Assembly (NCBI RefSeq): GCF_000382065.1
Contig: NZ_KB907504.1
Coordinates: 186,001-250,000, forward strand
Origin: Stenotrophomonas hibiscicola ATCC 19867
Lineage (GTDB): Bacteria; Pseudomonadota; Gammaproteobacteria; Xanthomonadales; Xanthomonadaceae
Length of the DNA: 64,000 nt
Direction of reading: 5' to 3'
This document shows positions 31,112 through 40,834 of this stretch, piece by piece. Numbering within the stretch: the first letter of the stretch is position 1; every line of letters begins with the position of its first letter. Made by a program: the position numbers and the translations under genes. Under the pieces are notes generated by a model. The model searched no databases, was not told where the DNA came from, and saw only the letters and a list, made by a program, of their open reading frames with translations.

Positions 31112-31726
31112 TTACCCCAGCCGCCACAGCAGCAGGCGATTGTTGGCCGGCATCGCCACATCGCCCAACCGGGTGAATCCGTTGTCGGCCGCCAGCGCCT
31201 GCACCGCTTCGCTGTCGCGGATGCCGCTGCGCGGATCACGTGCCTTCAGCCAGGCATCGAACTGCGCATTGCTGTCGCTGGTGTAGCGGCCGCCGTAGTT
31301 GAACGGGCCATACACCGCCAGCAGCGCACCGTGGCGCAACAGGGGCGGCAGCGCCGCGAACAATGACTGGACGTGTGCCCAGCTCATGATGTGCAGGGTG
31401 TTGGCGCTGAATGCGGCATCGAACGTACTGCCCGGTGCCAGGTTCAGGCCGGGCGCTGGCGGCAGTTCCACCTGCAGCGCTACCGGCGGCAGCAGATTCA
31501 GCAATGCCGTTTCGGCACGCCATGCCTCGATGCCTGGCAGGTGGTCCGGATGATCACTGGGCTGCCAGCGCAGCCAGGGCCAGCGCTCGGCAAAGAAGGC
31601 CGCATGCTGGCCGGTGCCGCTGCCGATCTCCAGCACCCGGTGGCGGTCGCCCATCCACGGGTCGAGCGCGGCGGCGATGGGTTCGCGGTTGCGTTCGCAG
31701 GCTTCTGAATACGGCTTGCTCGACAT
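31112..31726 (-). CDS. Class I SAM-dependent methyltransferase (DUF938 type)
   Basis: A 204-aa methyltransferase with the SAM-binding motif VLEIGSGTGQHAAFFAERWP and the downstream QPSDHPDH and SANTLHIMSW segments typical of DUF938 proteins. The acceptor is unknown. ATG 31726 begins MSSKPYSEACERN; the open frame continues upstream into the structured repeat and is not coding. It converges on the IOR gene. Confidence 0.9.
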   Translation of the reverse strand: MSSKPYSEACERNREPIAAALDPWMGDRHRVLEIGSGTGQHAAFFAERWPWLRWQPSDHPDHLPGIEAWRAETALLNLLPPVALQVELPPAPGLNLAPGSTFDAAFSANTLHIMSWAHVQSLFAALPPLLRHGALLAVYGPFNYGGRYTSDSNAQFDAWLKARDPRSGIRDSEAVQALAADNGFTRLGDVAMPANNRLLLWRLG

Positions 31727-31832
31727 CAGGACGGTGTCCAGGCGGGGTCGGCCCCATTGTGCACGAGGGGGTGTTGCTCGGCAGGGCTTGCAGCCCTGCA
31801 CCCGCAGGAGCAACGGCAAAGGCCGAAGCAAC

Positions 31833-31970
31833 GTCAAAAGCGGACTTCCTGTGGGTTGGCGGGGTGGGTCCGATTGCGGGGGACGCCGTAAATACGTCCC
31901 TGTAGGCTCGGTCGCGCCATCCATGGCGCTCACGCCCCCGCAACCGGACCCACCCCGCCTTCGACAGTTT
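31833..31970 (+). repeat. Structured repeat element A2
   Basis: Arm 31858-31882 pairs with 31935-31959 in 24 of 25 positions, with an A-C mismatch at the same place as in A1. The inner stem GGGACG/CGTCCC (31880-31885 with 31895-31900) and hairpin GCGCCAT-CC-ATGGCGC (31914-31929) replace the corresponding A1 stems with compensating changes. It is bounded by TTCGACAG. Confidence 0.75.
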
Positions 31971-32020
31971 TCTGCGGTCTGTTGGATCTGACCCCGGATA
32001 CATTTCGATATCTGACAGAC

Positions 32021-32044
32021 GTGTCGACCAAGGTCGACACCTAC
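32021..32044 (-). repeat. SMAG-type palindrome
   Basis: GTGTCGACCAAGGTCGACAC is followed by CTAC; it is identical to the unit at 26146-26169. Confidence 0.75.
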
Positions 32045-32060
32045 CAACAGCCGAGTGAAC

Positions 32061-32275
32061 CTGTCGAAGGTGGGGCGGTGTCGGATTGCGGGGTGTCAGC
32101 CGCATGGGCCCGAGGCATGCCTCGGGCGGGTTGGGCAGGACGCCCAATCCCGGTCTTGCCGTGTGCGCAGGAAAGCGCACACGAGCAAGCGGCTGCCAAG
32201 CCTACACGGACGTACTTGCGGCGTCCCCGCAATCCGACATCGCCCCGCCATCCCACGGAATGCCGCTCTGGCTCT
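32061..32275 (-). repeat. Structured repeat element B2
   Basis: Outer stem 32072-32093 pairs with 32225-32246 (22 positions, one G-T). An inner stem CAGCCGC/GCGGCTG (32097-32103 with 32189-32195) closes three hairpins: palindrome 32108-32127, AGGAC-loop hairpin 32128-32150 (one G-T pair), and AGGAAA-loop hairpin 32155-32189. Compared with B1, outer and inner stems differ in sequence but keep pairing. Confidence 0.78.
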
Positions 32276-32452
32276 GGCTCTGGCTTTGGCCGTTGCATTG
32301 AGCAGGTGCAGGGCTGCAAGCCCTGCCGAAACCCCCACCAACCATGACTGCAGTCACTTGCCCGGACGCGCCGCGCTGGCGAAAGTCGAGAAGTTGACGT
32401 GATCGGCTCGACCCATTGTCGGCCGCACGCAAGCGAGAGAGAGAGAAACGCT

Positions 32453-34084
32453 GTGCAACGACGTGAGTTCCTGGCTTTTTCCGGTCTGGGCCTGGCGGGC
32501 CTGCTGCTGCCGCATTCCCGTGCCATCGCCGCCGAGCAGTTGCTGGCCCCGGTCGACACCGCCCAGCGCAGGCGTCTGGCCGAGGTCGCGCTGGCCGCCG
32601 CACGCACCGCCAAGGCCAGCTACTGCGATGTCCGCATCGGCCGCTATCTCAACCAGTCGGTCATCACCCGCGAACACCAGGTCGGCAATGTGACCAACCG
32701 CGAATCATCCGGTGTGGGCGTGCGGGTGATCGTCAATGGCGCGTGGGGCTTCGCTGCAACCCATCAGCAGACCGAGGCCGCCGTGCGCGCCGCGGTCGAG
32801 CAGGCAGCGGCAATCGCCCGCGCCAATGCCGGCATCCAGACCCGGCCGGTACAGCTGGCGCCGACGCCGTCGGTCGGCGAAGTGCGCTGGCAGACGCCAG
32901 TGCGGAAGAACGCCATGGCGGTGCCGATCCAGGACAAGGTCGAACTGCTGCTGGCGCTCAACGCCGCCGCGCTGGATGCGGGCGCCGACTACATCAATTC
33001 CACGTTGTTCCTGGTCAACGAACAGAAGTACTTCGCCTCCAGCGACGGCTCGTTCATCGACCAGGACATTCACCGCATCTGGCTGCCGTTTACCGCCACC
33101 GCCATCGACAAGGCCAGCGGCAGGTTCCGTACCCGCGCCGGCCTCTCCTCGCCGATGGGCATGGGCTACGAGTTCCTCGATGGCGATGCGCGTGGAAAGG
33201 TCCAGCTGCCCGGCGGCATCACCGCCTACCGCGATTCCTACGACCCGGTCGAAGACGCCATCGCCGCCGCCCGCCACGCGCGCGAGAAACTGAAGGCGCC
33301 GTCGGTGAAGCCGGGCAAGTACGACCTGGTGCTGGACCCGTCCAACCTGTTCCTGACCATCCACGAGAACGTCGGCCACCCGTTGGAGCTGGACCGCGTG
33401 CTCGGCTACGAAGCCAACTACGCCGGCACCAGCTTCGCCACGCTGGACAAGCGCGATGCCGGCTTCCGCTGGGGCAGCGACATCGTCACTTTCTTCGCCG
33501 ACAAGACCCAGCCGGGCAGCCTCGGCGCCGTCGGCTACGACGATGAAGGGGTGAAGACGCAGCGCTGGGACCTCGTACGCGACGGTATCCTGGTTGACTA
33601 CCAGGCCACCCGCGACGAGGCCCATATCCTCGGCCGCGATGCATCGCACGGCTGCAGCTACGCCGATTCCTGGTCCAGCGTGCAGTTCCAGCGCATGGCC
33701 AATGTCTCTCTGGCACCGGGCAAGCAGCCGCTCAGTGTCGAGGACATGATCAAGAACGTGGAAAACGGCATCTGGATCCACGGCCGCGGTTCGTATTCGA
33801 TCGACCAGCAGCGCTACAACGCGCAGTTCGGCGGCCAGCTGTACTACCAGATCAAGGACGGGAAGATTGCCGGCATGGTTGAGGATGCGGCCTACCAGAT
33901 CCGCACGCCGGAATTCTGGAATGCCTGCACCGCCATCTGCGATGAACGCGACTTCCGCCTGGGCGGTTCGTTCTTCGATGGCAAGGGCCAGCCCGGCCAG
34001 GTCTCGGCGGTCTCGCACGGTTCGTCCACCACCCGCTTCAACGGCATCAACATCATCACCACCGCGCGCAGTCTCGGCGCTTGA
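32453..34084 (+). CDS. TldD-like metalloprotease with Tat signal (copy 1)
   Basis: A 543-aa TldD/PmbA-family protein. I chose GTG 32453, after GAGAGAGAG, which begins with QRREFLAFSG and a hydrophobic stretch ending AIAAEQ: a twin-arginine signal. The catalytic zinc motif HENVGH is at about residue 304. Further TldD segments are GVGVRVIVNGAWGFAA, DKTQPGSLG and YADSWSSVQFQR. TldD pairs with TldE to degrade unfolded peptides or mature peptide precursors, in E. coli in the cytosol; export would be unusual. First gene of a nine-gene operon. Confidence 0.9.
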   Translation: MQRREFLAFSGLGLAGLLLPHSRAIAAEQLLAPVDTAQRRRLAEVALAAARTAKASYCDVRIGRYLNQSVITREHQVGNVTNRESSGVGVRVIVNGAWGFAATHQQTEAAVRAAVEQAAAIARANAGIQTRPVQLAPTPSVGEVRWQTPVRKNAMAVPIQDKVELLLALNAAALDAGADYINSTLFLVNEQKYFASSDGSFIDQDIHRIWLPFTATAIDKASGRFRTRAGLSSPMGMGYEFLDGDARGKVQLPGGITAYRDSYDPVEDAIAAARHAREKLKAPSVKPGKYDLVLDPSNLFLTIHENVGHPLELDRVLGYEANYAGTSFATLDKRDAGFRWGSDIVTFFADKTQPGSLGAVGYDDEGVKTQRWDLVRDGILVDYQATRDEAHILGRDASHGCSYADSWSSVQFQRMANVSLAPGKQPLSVEDMIKNVENGIWIHGRGSYSIDQQRYNAQFGGQLYYQIKDGKIAGMVEDAAYQIRTPEFWNACTAICDERDFRLGGSFFDGKGQPGQVSAVSHGSSTTRFNGINIITTARSLGA

Positions 34085-34114
34085 GCCACCCATCCTTCGA
34101 CATGGAGAGCAGCC

Positions 34115-35749
34115 TTGCAAAGACGTGACTTCCTGGCCCTGACCGGGCTTACCGCGGGCGGGCTGATCGTGCCCTCCTTCTTCGGCAAGGTGATCGCCGC
34201 CGAGCAGCTGCAGTCCAGCCTGGACCCGGCGCTGAAGAAGCGCCTGGCCGACGCTGCGTTGCAGGCCGCACGCAGCGCCGGCGCCACCTACTGCGACGTG
34301 CGCATCGGCCGCTACCTGCGGCAGTTCGTGATCACCCGCGAAGACAAGGTGCAGAACGTGGTGAACACCGAGTCCACCGGGGTGGGCATCCGCGTGATCG
34401 TCAACGGCGCCTGGGGCTTTGCCGCCACCAATGCGCTGGGTACCGCCGATGTGGCCAAGGCGGCGCAGCAGGCCGCGGCGATCGCCAAGGCCAATGCTGG
34501 CGTGCAGACCGCGCCGGTGCAGCTGGCCAAGGCGCCGGGTGTGGGTGAGGTGAGCTGGCGCACGCCGATCCGCAAGAATGCGATGGAGGTGCCGATCAAG
34601 GAAAAGGTCGATCTGCTGCTGGACGTCAACGCCGCGGCGATGGGTGCCGGCGCCAGCTTCGTCAATTCGATGCTGTTCCTGGTGAACGAGCAGAAGTACT
34701 TCGCCTCCACCGACGGCTCCTACATCGACCAGGACGTGCACCGCATCTGGGCGCCGATGACGGTCACCGCCATCGACAAGTCCAGCGGCAAGTTCCGCAC
34801 CCGCGAGGGCCTGTCCTCGCCGATGGGGCTGGGCTACGAGTACCTCGATGGCGCCGCCGCCGGCAAGGTGCACAGCCCCAATGGCGTGGTCAACTACAGT
34901 ACCTCCTACGACATGAAGGAGGACGCCGTCGCCGCTGCCAGGCAGGCACAGGAAAAGCTGAAGGCACCGTCGGTGAAGCCGGGCAAGTACGATCTGGTGC
35001 TCGACCCGTCACACACCTGGCTGACCATCCACGAGTCGATCGGCCACCCGCTGGAGCTGGACCGTGTGCTCGGCTACGAAGCCAACTACGCCGGCACCAG
35101 CTTCGCCACCCTGGACAAGCGCGAACAGCATTTCCAGTACGGCAGCGAGCTGGTCAACATCTTCGCCGACAAGACCCAGCCGGGCAGTCTGGGCGCGGTG
35201 GCGTACGACGATGAAGGCGTGAAGTGCAAGCGCTGGGACCTGATCAGCAACGGCAAGCTGGTGGATTACCAGACCATCCGCGACCAGGCCCACATCCTCG
35301 GCAAGAGCGAGTCCGACGGCTGCTGCTATGCCGACTCGTGGTCCAGCGTGCAGTTCCAGCGCATGGCCAACGTGTCGATGGCACCGGGCAAGAAGCCGCT
35401 GAGCGTGCCCGACCTGATCAAGGACGTGGAGAACGGCATCTACATCATCGGTGACGGTTCGTTCTCGATCGACCAGCAGCGCTACAACGCGCAGTTCGGC
35501 GGCCAGCTGTTCTACGAGATCAAGAACGGCCAGATCACCCGCATGCTGGAAGACGTGGCCTACCAGATCCGCACGCCGGAGTTCTGGAATGCCTGCACCG
35601 CCGTGGCCGACGAGCGCGACTACCGCCTGGGCGGTTCGTTCTTCGACGGCAAGGGCCAGCCGGGCCAGGTCTCGGCGGTCTCGCACGGTTCGTCCACCGC
35701 GCGCTTCAACGGCATCAACGTCATCAACACCGCACGCAGCCTCGGCTGA
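34115..35749 (+). CDS. TldD-like metalloprotease with Tat signal (copy 2)
   Basis: A 544-aa paralogue of the preceding gene and clearly related along its whole length. The start is TTG 34115 with GGAG upstream, giving QRRDFLALTG and a hydrophobic stretch ending VIAAEQ, again a Tat-type signal. The zinc motif is HESIGH at about residue 306. Both copies keep the active-site residues, so both should be active and each could pair with the TldE-like protein downstream. The two non-ATG starts suggest translation is kept low. Confidence 0.9.
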   Translation: MQRRDFLALTGLTAGGLIVPSFFGKVIAAEQLQSSLDPALKKRLADAALQAARSAGATYCDVRIGRYLRQFVITREDKVQNVVNTESTGVGIRVIVNGAWGFAATNALGTADVAKAAQQAAAIAKANAGVQTAPVQLAKAPGVGEVSWRTPIRKNAMEVPIKEKVDLLLDVNAAAMGAGASFVNSMLFLVNEQKYFASTDGSYIDQDVHRIWAPMTVTAIDKSSGKFRTREGLSSPMGLGYEYLDGAAAGKVHSPNGVVNYSTSYDMKEDAVAAARQAQEKLKAPSVKPGKYDLVLDPSHTWLTIHESIGHPLELDRVLGYEANYAGTSFATLDKREQHFQYGSELVNIFADKTQPGSLGAVAYDDEGVKCKRWDLISNGKLVDYQTIRDQAHILGKSESDGCCYADSWSSVQFQRMANVSMAPGKKPLSVPDLIKDVENGIYIIGDGSFSIDQQRYNAQFGGQLFYEIKNGQITRMLEDVAYQIRTPEFWNACTAVADERDYRLGGSFFDGKGQPGQVSAVSHGSSTARFNGINVINTARSLG

Positions 35750-35770
35750 TCGGTCAGGAGCCCTTACACC

Positions 35771-37105
35771 ATGAGTATCTTCACCGAAGCCCAGGCCAAG
35801 GCCATCCTCGACAAGGTCATCGCCCTGTCCAAGGCCGACGAGTGCACCGCCGTGCTGTCCGGCGCGATCAGCGGCAACATCCGTTTCGCGCTGAACAATG
35901 TCTCCACCAGCGGCATCGTCGATAACACCGAGCTGGCGGTCACCGTCGCCTTCGGCAAGCGCGTCGGCACCGCCTCGATCAACGAGTTCGACGACGCCGC
36001 GCTGGAACGCGTGGTGCGCCGTGCTGAAGACCTGGCGCGCCTGGCCCCGGAGAACCCGGAGTTCATGCCGGCCATCGGCAAGCAAAGCTACCGTCCCAGC
36101 CCGACCTTCAGCGAATCCACCGCCGCGATCGATCCGGCCTTCCGCGCGAAGGTTGCCGCCGATTCGATCGCCCCGTGCCGTGGCAACGGGCTCATTGCCG
36201 CCGGCTTCCTCGAGGACGGCCAGGGCTTCCAGGCGACCGCCAACAGCAACGGCAACTTCGCCTACCAGCGCACCACCAACTTCGATTACACCTGCACCGT
36301 GCGTACCGAAGATGGCCGCGGTTCGGGTTGGGTCGGCCGCAACCTGAAGGATGCCGCCGACTTCAAGGCCGACCAGGACATCCGCATCGCCATGCGCAAG
36401 GCCACCGAATCGGCCGAAGCCAAGGCGCTGGAACCGGGCAAGTACACGGTGATCCTGGAGCCGGCCGCGGCGGCAGGCCTGATCAGCTTCATGATGAACT
36501 TCTTCAGCGCACGCTCGGCCGATGAAGGCCGCAGCTTCCTGTCAAAAAAGGGTGGCGGCAACAAGCTGGGCGAGCAGGTCTACGACCCGCGCGTGACCAT
36601 GATCGCCGACCCGTGGCATCCGGAGGCGCCGGTGCTGCCGTGGGACAACGAAGGCCTGCCGCGCGAACGCATGGCGATCATCGAGAACGGCAGGATCGCC
36701 AACCTGGACTACTCGCGTTTCTGGGCGCAGAAGCAGGGCAAGACCGCCAAGGCCTCGCCGGGCAACCTGCTGATGAGTGGTGGCGACAAGAGCACCGCCG
36801 AGCTGGTACGCGGCACCCAGAAGGGTATCCTGGTCACCCGCACGTGGTACATCCGCATGGTCGATCCGCAGACCGTGCTGCTGACCGGCCTGACCCGCGA
36901 CGGTACCTTCTACATCGAGAACGGCCAGATCAAGCATCCGGTGAAGAACTTCCGCTTCAACGAATCGCCGGTGATCATGCTCAACAACATCGAAGAGCTG
37001 GGCAGGCCGGTGCGCGTGGCCGGTGATGAATCCAGCTTCGTGATGATGATCCCGCCAATGAAGCTGCGCGATTTCACCTTCACCTCGCTGTCCGACGCGG
37101 TCTGA
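35771..37105 (+). CDS. TldE/PmbA-like partner protein
   Basis: A 444-aa TldE/PmbA homologue without a zinc HExxxH motif, as expected for the non-catalytic partner of TldD. Recognisable parts are GKRVGTASINEFDDAAL, the PGKYTVILEPAAAAGLI centre and DGTFYIENGQIKHPVKNFRFNES. No signal peptide is seen (it starts MSIFTEAQAKAIL), which contrasts with the two TldD-like genes; export as a complex with a Tat substrate would explain this. It ends TGATG, overlapping the next start by one base. Confidence 0.9.
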   Translation: MSIFTEAQAKAILDKVIALSKADECTAVLSGAISGNIRFALNNVSTSGIVDNTELAVTVAFGKRVGTASINEFDDAALERVVRRAEDLARLAPENPEFMPAIGKQSYRPSPTFSESTAAIDPAFRAKVAADSIAPCRGNGLIAAGFLEDGQGFQATANSNGNFAYQRTTNFDYTCTVRTEDGRGSGWVGRNLKDAADFKADQDIRIAMRKATESAEAKALEPGKYTVILEPAAAAGLISFMMNFFSARSADEGRSFLSKKGGGNKLGEQVYDPRVTMIADPWHPEAPVLPWDNEGLPRERMAIIENGRIANLDYSRFWAQKQGKTAKASPGNLLMSGGDKSTAELVRGTQKGILVTRTWYIRMVDPQTVLLTGLTRDGTFYIENGQIKHPVKNFRFNESPVIMLNNIEELGRPVRVAGDESSFVMMIPPMKLRDFTFTSLSDAV

Positions 37106-37812
37106 TGGATCGCCGGGCCTGCCTGCGCTGGTTGGCTGCTGCCGCTTCGGCGGCGGCGCTGCCGGCCTGGGCACAGGCAGGCCCGCGCAGTTCGCGCTAC
37201 GACTTCTGGTTCACCCGCCTGCAGTACGACTCCGGTGACTGGGACGTGGACGCGCGCATGCCGTCCAACCTGATCACCTCGCTGATCGACTACACCTCGC
37301 TGCGCGTGGACCCGCAGGAGCACGTGGTGGCACTGGCCGACCCGCGCATGCTGGAAGCGCCGTTCTGCTACCTGGCCGGCCACACGCTGGTGGAGTTCAA
37401 TGCCGCCGAGCGGCAGAACTTCGTGCGCTATGTGCGCAATGGCGGCTTCGTCTTCGTGGACGACTGCAACCACGACATCGATGGCCTGTTCGCCACCTCG
37501 TTCGAGGCGCAGATGGGTCGCCTGTTCGGCCCGAAGGCACTGCAGAAGCTGCCCAACAGCCACCCGCTGTACCGCAGCTTCTTCCGCTTCCCCGACGGCC
37601 CGCCCGCCACCAGTTTCGAACTCAACGGCTGGGGCGACGACCTGGTGCACGACTACCTGAAGGGCATCGAGGTCGATGGCCGCCTGGGGCTGCTCTACAG
37701 CAACAAGGACTACGGCTGCGAGTGGGACTACGACTGGCGCAACAAGCGTTTCCTGGCCGAAGACAACACCCGCTTCGGCGTCAACATCGTGATGTACGCG
37801 TTGAACAACTGA
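37105..37812 (+). CDS. DUF4159 protein with N-terminal export signal
   Basis: A 235-aa protein of the DUF4159 type (RYDFWFTRLQYDSGDWDVDARMPSNL, GGFVFVDDCNHD, LGLLYSNKDYGCEWDYDWRNKRF). The N-terminus MDRRACLRWLAAAA ... AWAQA is a twin-arginine-like signal. DUF4159 proteins often sit beside BatA/MoxR-type genes; the fold resembles a glutamine-amidotransferase-like domain but no catalytic triad is evident. Translation is coupled to the TldE-like gene (TGATG). Confidence 0.85.
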   Translation: MDRRACLRWLAAAASAAALPAWAQAGPRSSRYDFWFTRLQYDSGDWDVDARMPSNLITSLIDYTSLRVDPQEHVVALADPRMLEAPFCYLAGHTLVEFNAAERQNFVRYVRNGGFVFVDDCNHDIDGLFATSFEAQMGRLFGPKALQKLPNSHPLYRSFFRFPDGPPATSFELNGWGDDLVHDYLKGIEVDGRLGLLYSNKDYGCEWDYDWRNKRFLAEDNTRFGVNIVMYALNN

Positions 37813-37828
37813 TAGGACCTGCACGCCC

Positions 37829-38812
<984 letters not shown>

Positions 38813-38819
38813 GCCACGC

Positions 38820-39716
38820 GTGAACGCCGGTACCCCGCTGACCTTGCCACCGGACTTGCGTGCGCGCCTGCGCCTGCTGCGGCTGCGGCCGCGCCTGGCC
38901 AGCGGTGCCAGTGGCATCGGCCAGCACGCCAGCCGCAGCCGCGGTGCCGGCCTCGAGTTCGCCCAGTACCGTGCCTACGAGCCGGGAGACGAACTGCGCC
39001 AGATCGACTGGAAGCTATACGCCCGCTCGGATCGCTTCTTCGTGCGCGAGTCCGAACGCGAAAGCCCGATCACGGTCTGGCTGTTGCTCGATGCCACCGC
39101 CTCGGCCGGCCAGGCCGATCGCGCGGCACCGCAGCGCACGCGCCTGGATCACATGCGCGGCGTGGCCGCCTGCGTGGTGGAACTGGCGCTGCAGCAGGGC
39201 GACCGTTTCGGCCTGCTGGCGATCAATGGCGATGGCCTGCGGCTGGTTCCCGCGGCGAACGGCGCACGCCAGCGTGATCGCGTGCATCTGCAACTGCATG
39301 CCTTGCAGGCGCGCGGCGCCTGGCCTGCGGCCGATCGCCTTCGGCCGCTGTGGGAACGCGTGCGCCCGGGCGACCTGCTGCTGGCGATCGGCGACGGTTT
39401 TGACGAGGCCGGCATTGTGCTGCTGGAACAGCTGGCCAGCGCACGCCGCGAAGTGGCACTGCTGCAGATCCTCACCGCCGACGAGCGTGACTTCCCGTTC
39501 GACGCCGGCCACCGCTTCCGCGATCCGGAGACCGGCGAGGAACTGTTGGGCGACGGCGCGGCGATCCGCGCCGACTACCTGCAGCGCTTCGCTGACGCAC
39601 GCAGCGCGTTGCATGCGCGCCTGCGGTCCAGTGGCATCGCCAGTGCCACCGGCTGGCTCGACCAACCGTTGGACCAGGCACTGCAGGCGCTGTTCGGCCG
39701 TGGGGGCGGTGCATGA
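38820..39716 (+). CDS. DUF58 (vWA-like) protein
   Basis: A 298-aa DUF58 protein. The start is GTG 38820, 7 bp after the moxR stop. The diagnostic motif YEPGDELRQIDWKLYARSDRFFVRE is followed by a vWA-like domain (VWLLLDATASAG, GDLLLAIGDGFDEAG). No membrane segment is seen, so it is cytoplasmic. It is expected to act with the MoxR ATPase. Its end overlaps the next start by 4 bp (ATGA). Confidence 0.92.
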   Translation: MNAGTPLTLPPDLRARLRLLRLRPRLASGASGIGQHASRSRGAGLEFAQYRAYEPGDELRQIDWKLYARSDRFFVRESERESPITVWLLLDATASAGQADRAAPQRTRLDHMRGVAACVVELALQQGDRFGLLAINGDGLRLVPAANGARQRDRVHLQLHALQARGAWPAADRLRPLWERVRPGDLLLAIGDGFDEAGIVLLEQLASARREVALLQILTADERDFPFDAGHRFRDPETGEELLGDGAAIRADYLQRFADARSALHARLRSSGIASATGWLDQPLDQALQALFGRGGGA

Positions 39717-40834
39717 CCCTGCTGTTCCCGCTCGGCCTGGCCGCGCTCGCCGCAGGGCTGCTGCCGCTGCTGATCCACCTGGCCCGACGCCATCCGTATA
39801 CGCCACTGGATTTCGCCGCGCTGCGCTGGCTGCGTGCACAGATCCGGCCGCGCCAGCGCATCCGCTTCGATGACTGGCCGTTGCTTCTGGTGCGGCTGCT
39901 GTTGCTGGCTGCATTGGCCTTTCTGCTGGCACGACCTGCGTTGACCGGGCCTGCGCCAGCCCCCATTGCGTGGACGGTCGTTGCTCCAGGGCTGGACGCG
40001 ACCGCACTACGTGGCACCGCCGAAGCGGGCAACTGGCATTGGCTGGCGCCCGGCTTCCCGGCCATTGATCAAGTGCCACCTGCGTCCACGGCGTCCCTGC
40101 CCAGCCTGCTGCGCGAACTGGACGCACAACTGCCTGCGGGCACCGCATTGACCGTGCACGTTCCCGATCCCCTGCCCGGCCTGGATGGCGCTCGCCTGCA
40201 GCTGTCGCGCGAGGTGCAGTGGCGCCCGCAGCCGATGCCGGTCGCTGCGCAACCGGGTGCCGCAGCGATGCCGCGTCTGCGCGTGCACAGCGATGCGCCG
40301 GCCGCCGCCCAGCGATGGTTGAACGCAGTGCAGCGCGCGTGGGGCGTGCCGTCGCCGCTCGCTCCGCTGCCGAGAGATGCCCTGCCGGAGCGCGGCGAGA
40401 TTGGTGTGTGGAGCCGCAGCGATGCACTGCCGGCGAACTGGCAGGCGTGGCTGCGTGACGGCGGTCTTGTCATGACTGCCGGCAAGCCTGCTGCCGACGC
40501 CCGCATCCTGCTGCGCGACGCGGAGGGCGCACCGCTGCTGTGGCAACAACGCGTCGGCCACGGCTATCTGCTGGCGCTGCCGGGCGACTGGAATACCACG
40601 AGCAACGCCGCGCTGCGCGATCCGAAGTTGCCGCGTGCCCTGCTGCTGGCGCTGCAGCCACCCACGGCTCCGCGCCTGGGCGATGCACGTGACCAGGCAC
40701 CGCAGCGGGCCGCATTGCCTGCTGCAACACCACCGCTGCGTGAGCCGACGCCTTGGCTGTTGCTGGCTATCGTGTTGCTGTTCGCCCTGGAACGCTGGAT
40801 GGCCAGCAGCGCCCGCCGCAGGGTGGCCGCATGA
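39713..40834 (+). CDS. BatA-like membrane protein
   Basis: A 373-aa protein with an N-terminal BatA/aerotolerance-operon segment: two helices (LLFPLGLAALAAGLLPLLIHL and WPLLLVRLLLLAALAFLL) around HPYTPLDFAALRWL. A third helix lies near the C-terminus (LLLAIVLLFALERWM). The middle is a poorly conserved periplasmic region. It overlaps both neighbours by 4 bp. Confidence 0.88.
   Translation: MTLLFPLGLAALAAGLLPLLIHLARRHPYTPLDFAALRWLRAQIRPRQRIRFDDWPLLLVRLLLLAALAFLLARPALTGPAPAPIAWTVVAPGLDATALRGTAEAGNWHWLAPGFPAIDQVPPASTASLPSLLRELDAQLPAGTALTVHVPDPLPGLDGARLQLSREVQWRPQPMPVAAQPGAAAMPRLRVHSDAPAAAQRWLNAVQRAWGVPSPLAPLPRDALPERGEIGVWSRSDALPANWQAWLRDGGLVMTAGKPAADARILLRDAEGAPLLWQQRVGHGYLLALPGDWNTTSNAALRDPKLPRALLLALQPPTAPRLGDARDQAPQRAALPAATPPLREPTPWLLLAIVLLFALERWMASSARRRVAA

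Larger units (their letters stand above)
31727..32452. other. 726-bp non-coding region with structured elements A2 and B2
   Basis: No credible gene is present. It contains a small GCAGGGCTTGCAGCCCTGC palindrome, element A2, a SMAG unit (32021-32044), element B2, a CTCTGG-repeat stretch (about 32262-32285), a second GCAGGGCTGCAAGCCCTGC palindrome (about 32308-32325) and the leader of the tldD-like operon. The two palindromes are at opposite ends of the composite, like terminal inverted repeats. Confidence 0.7.
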
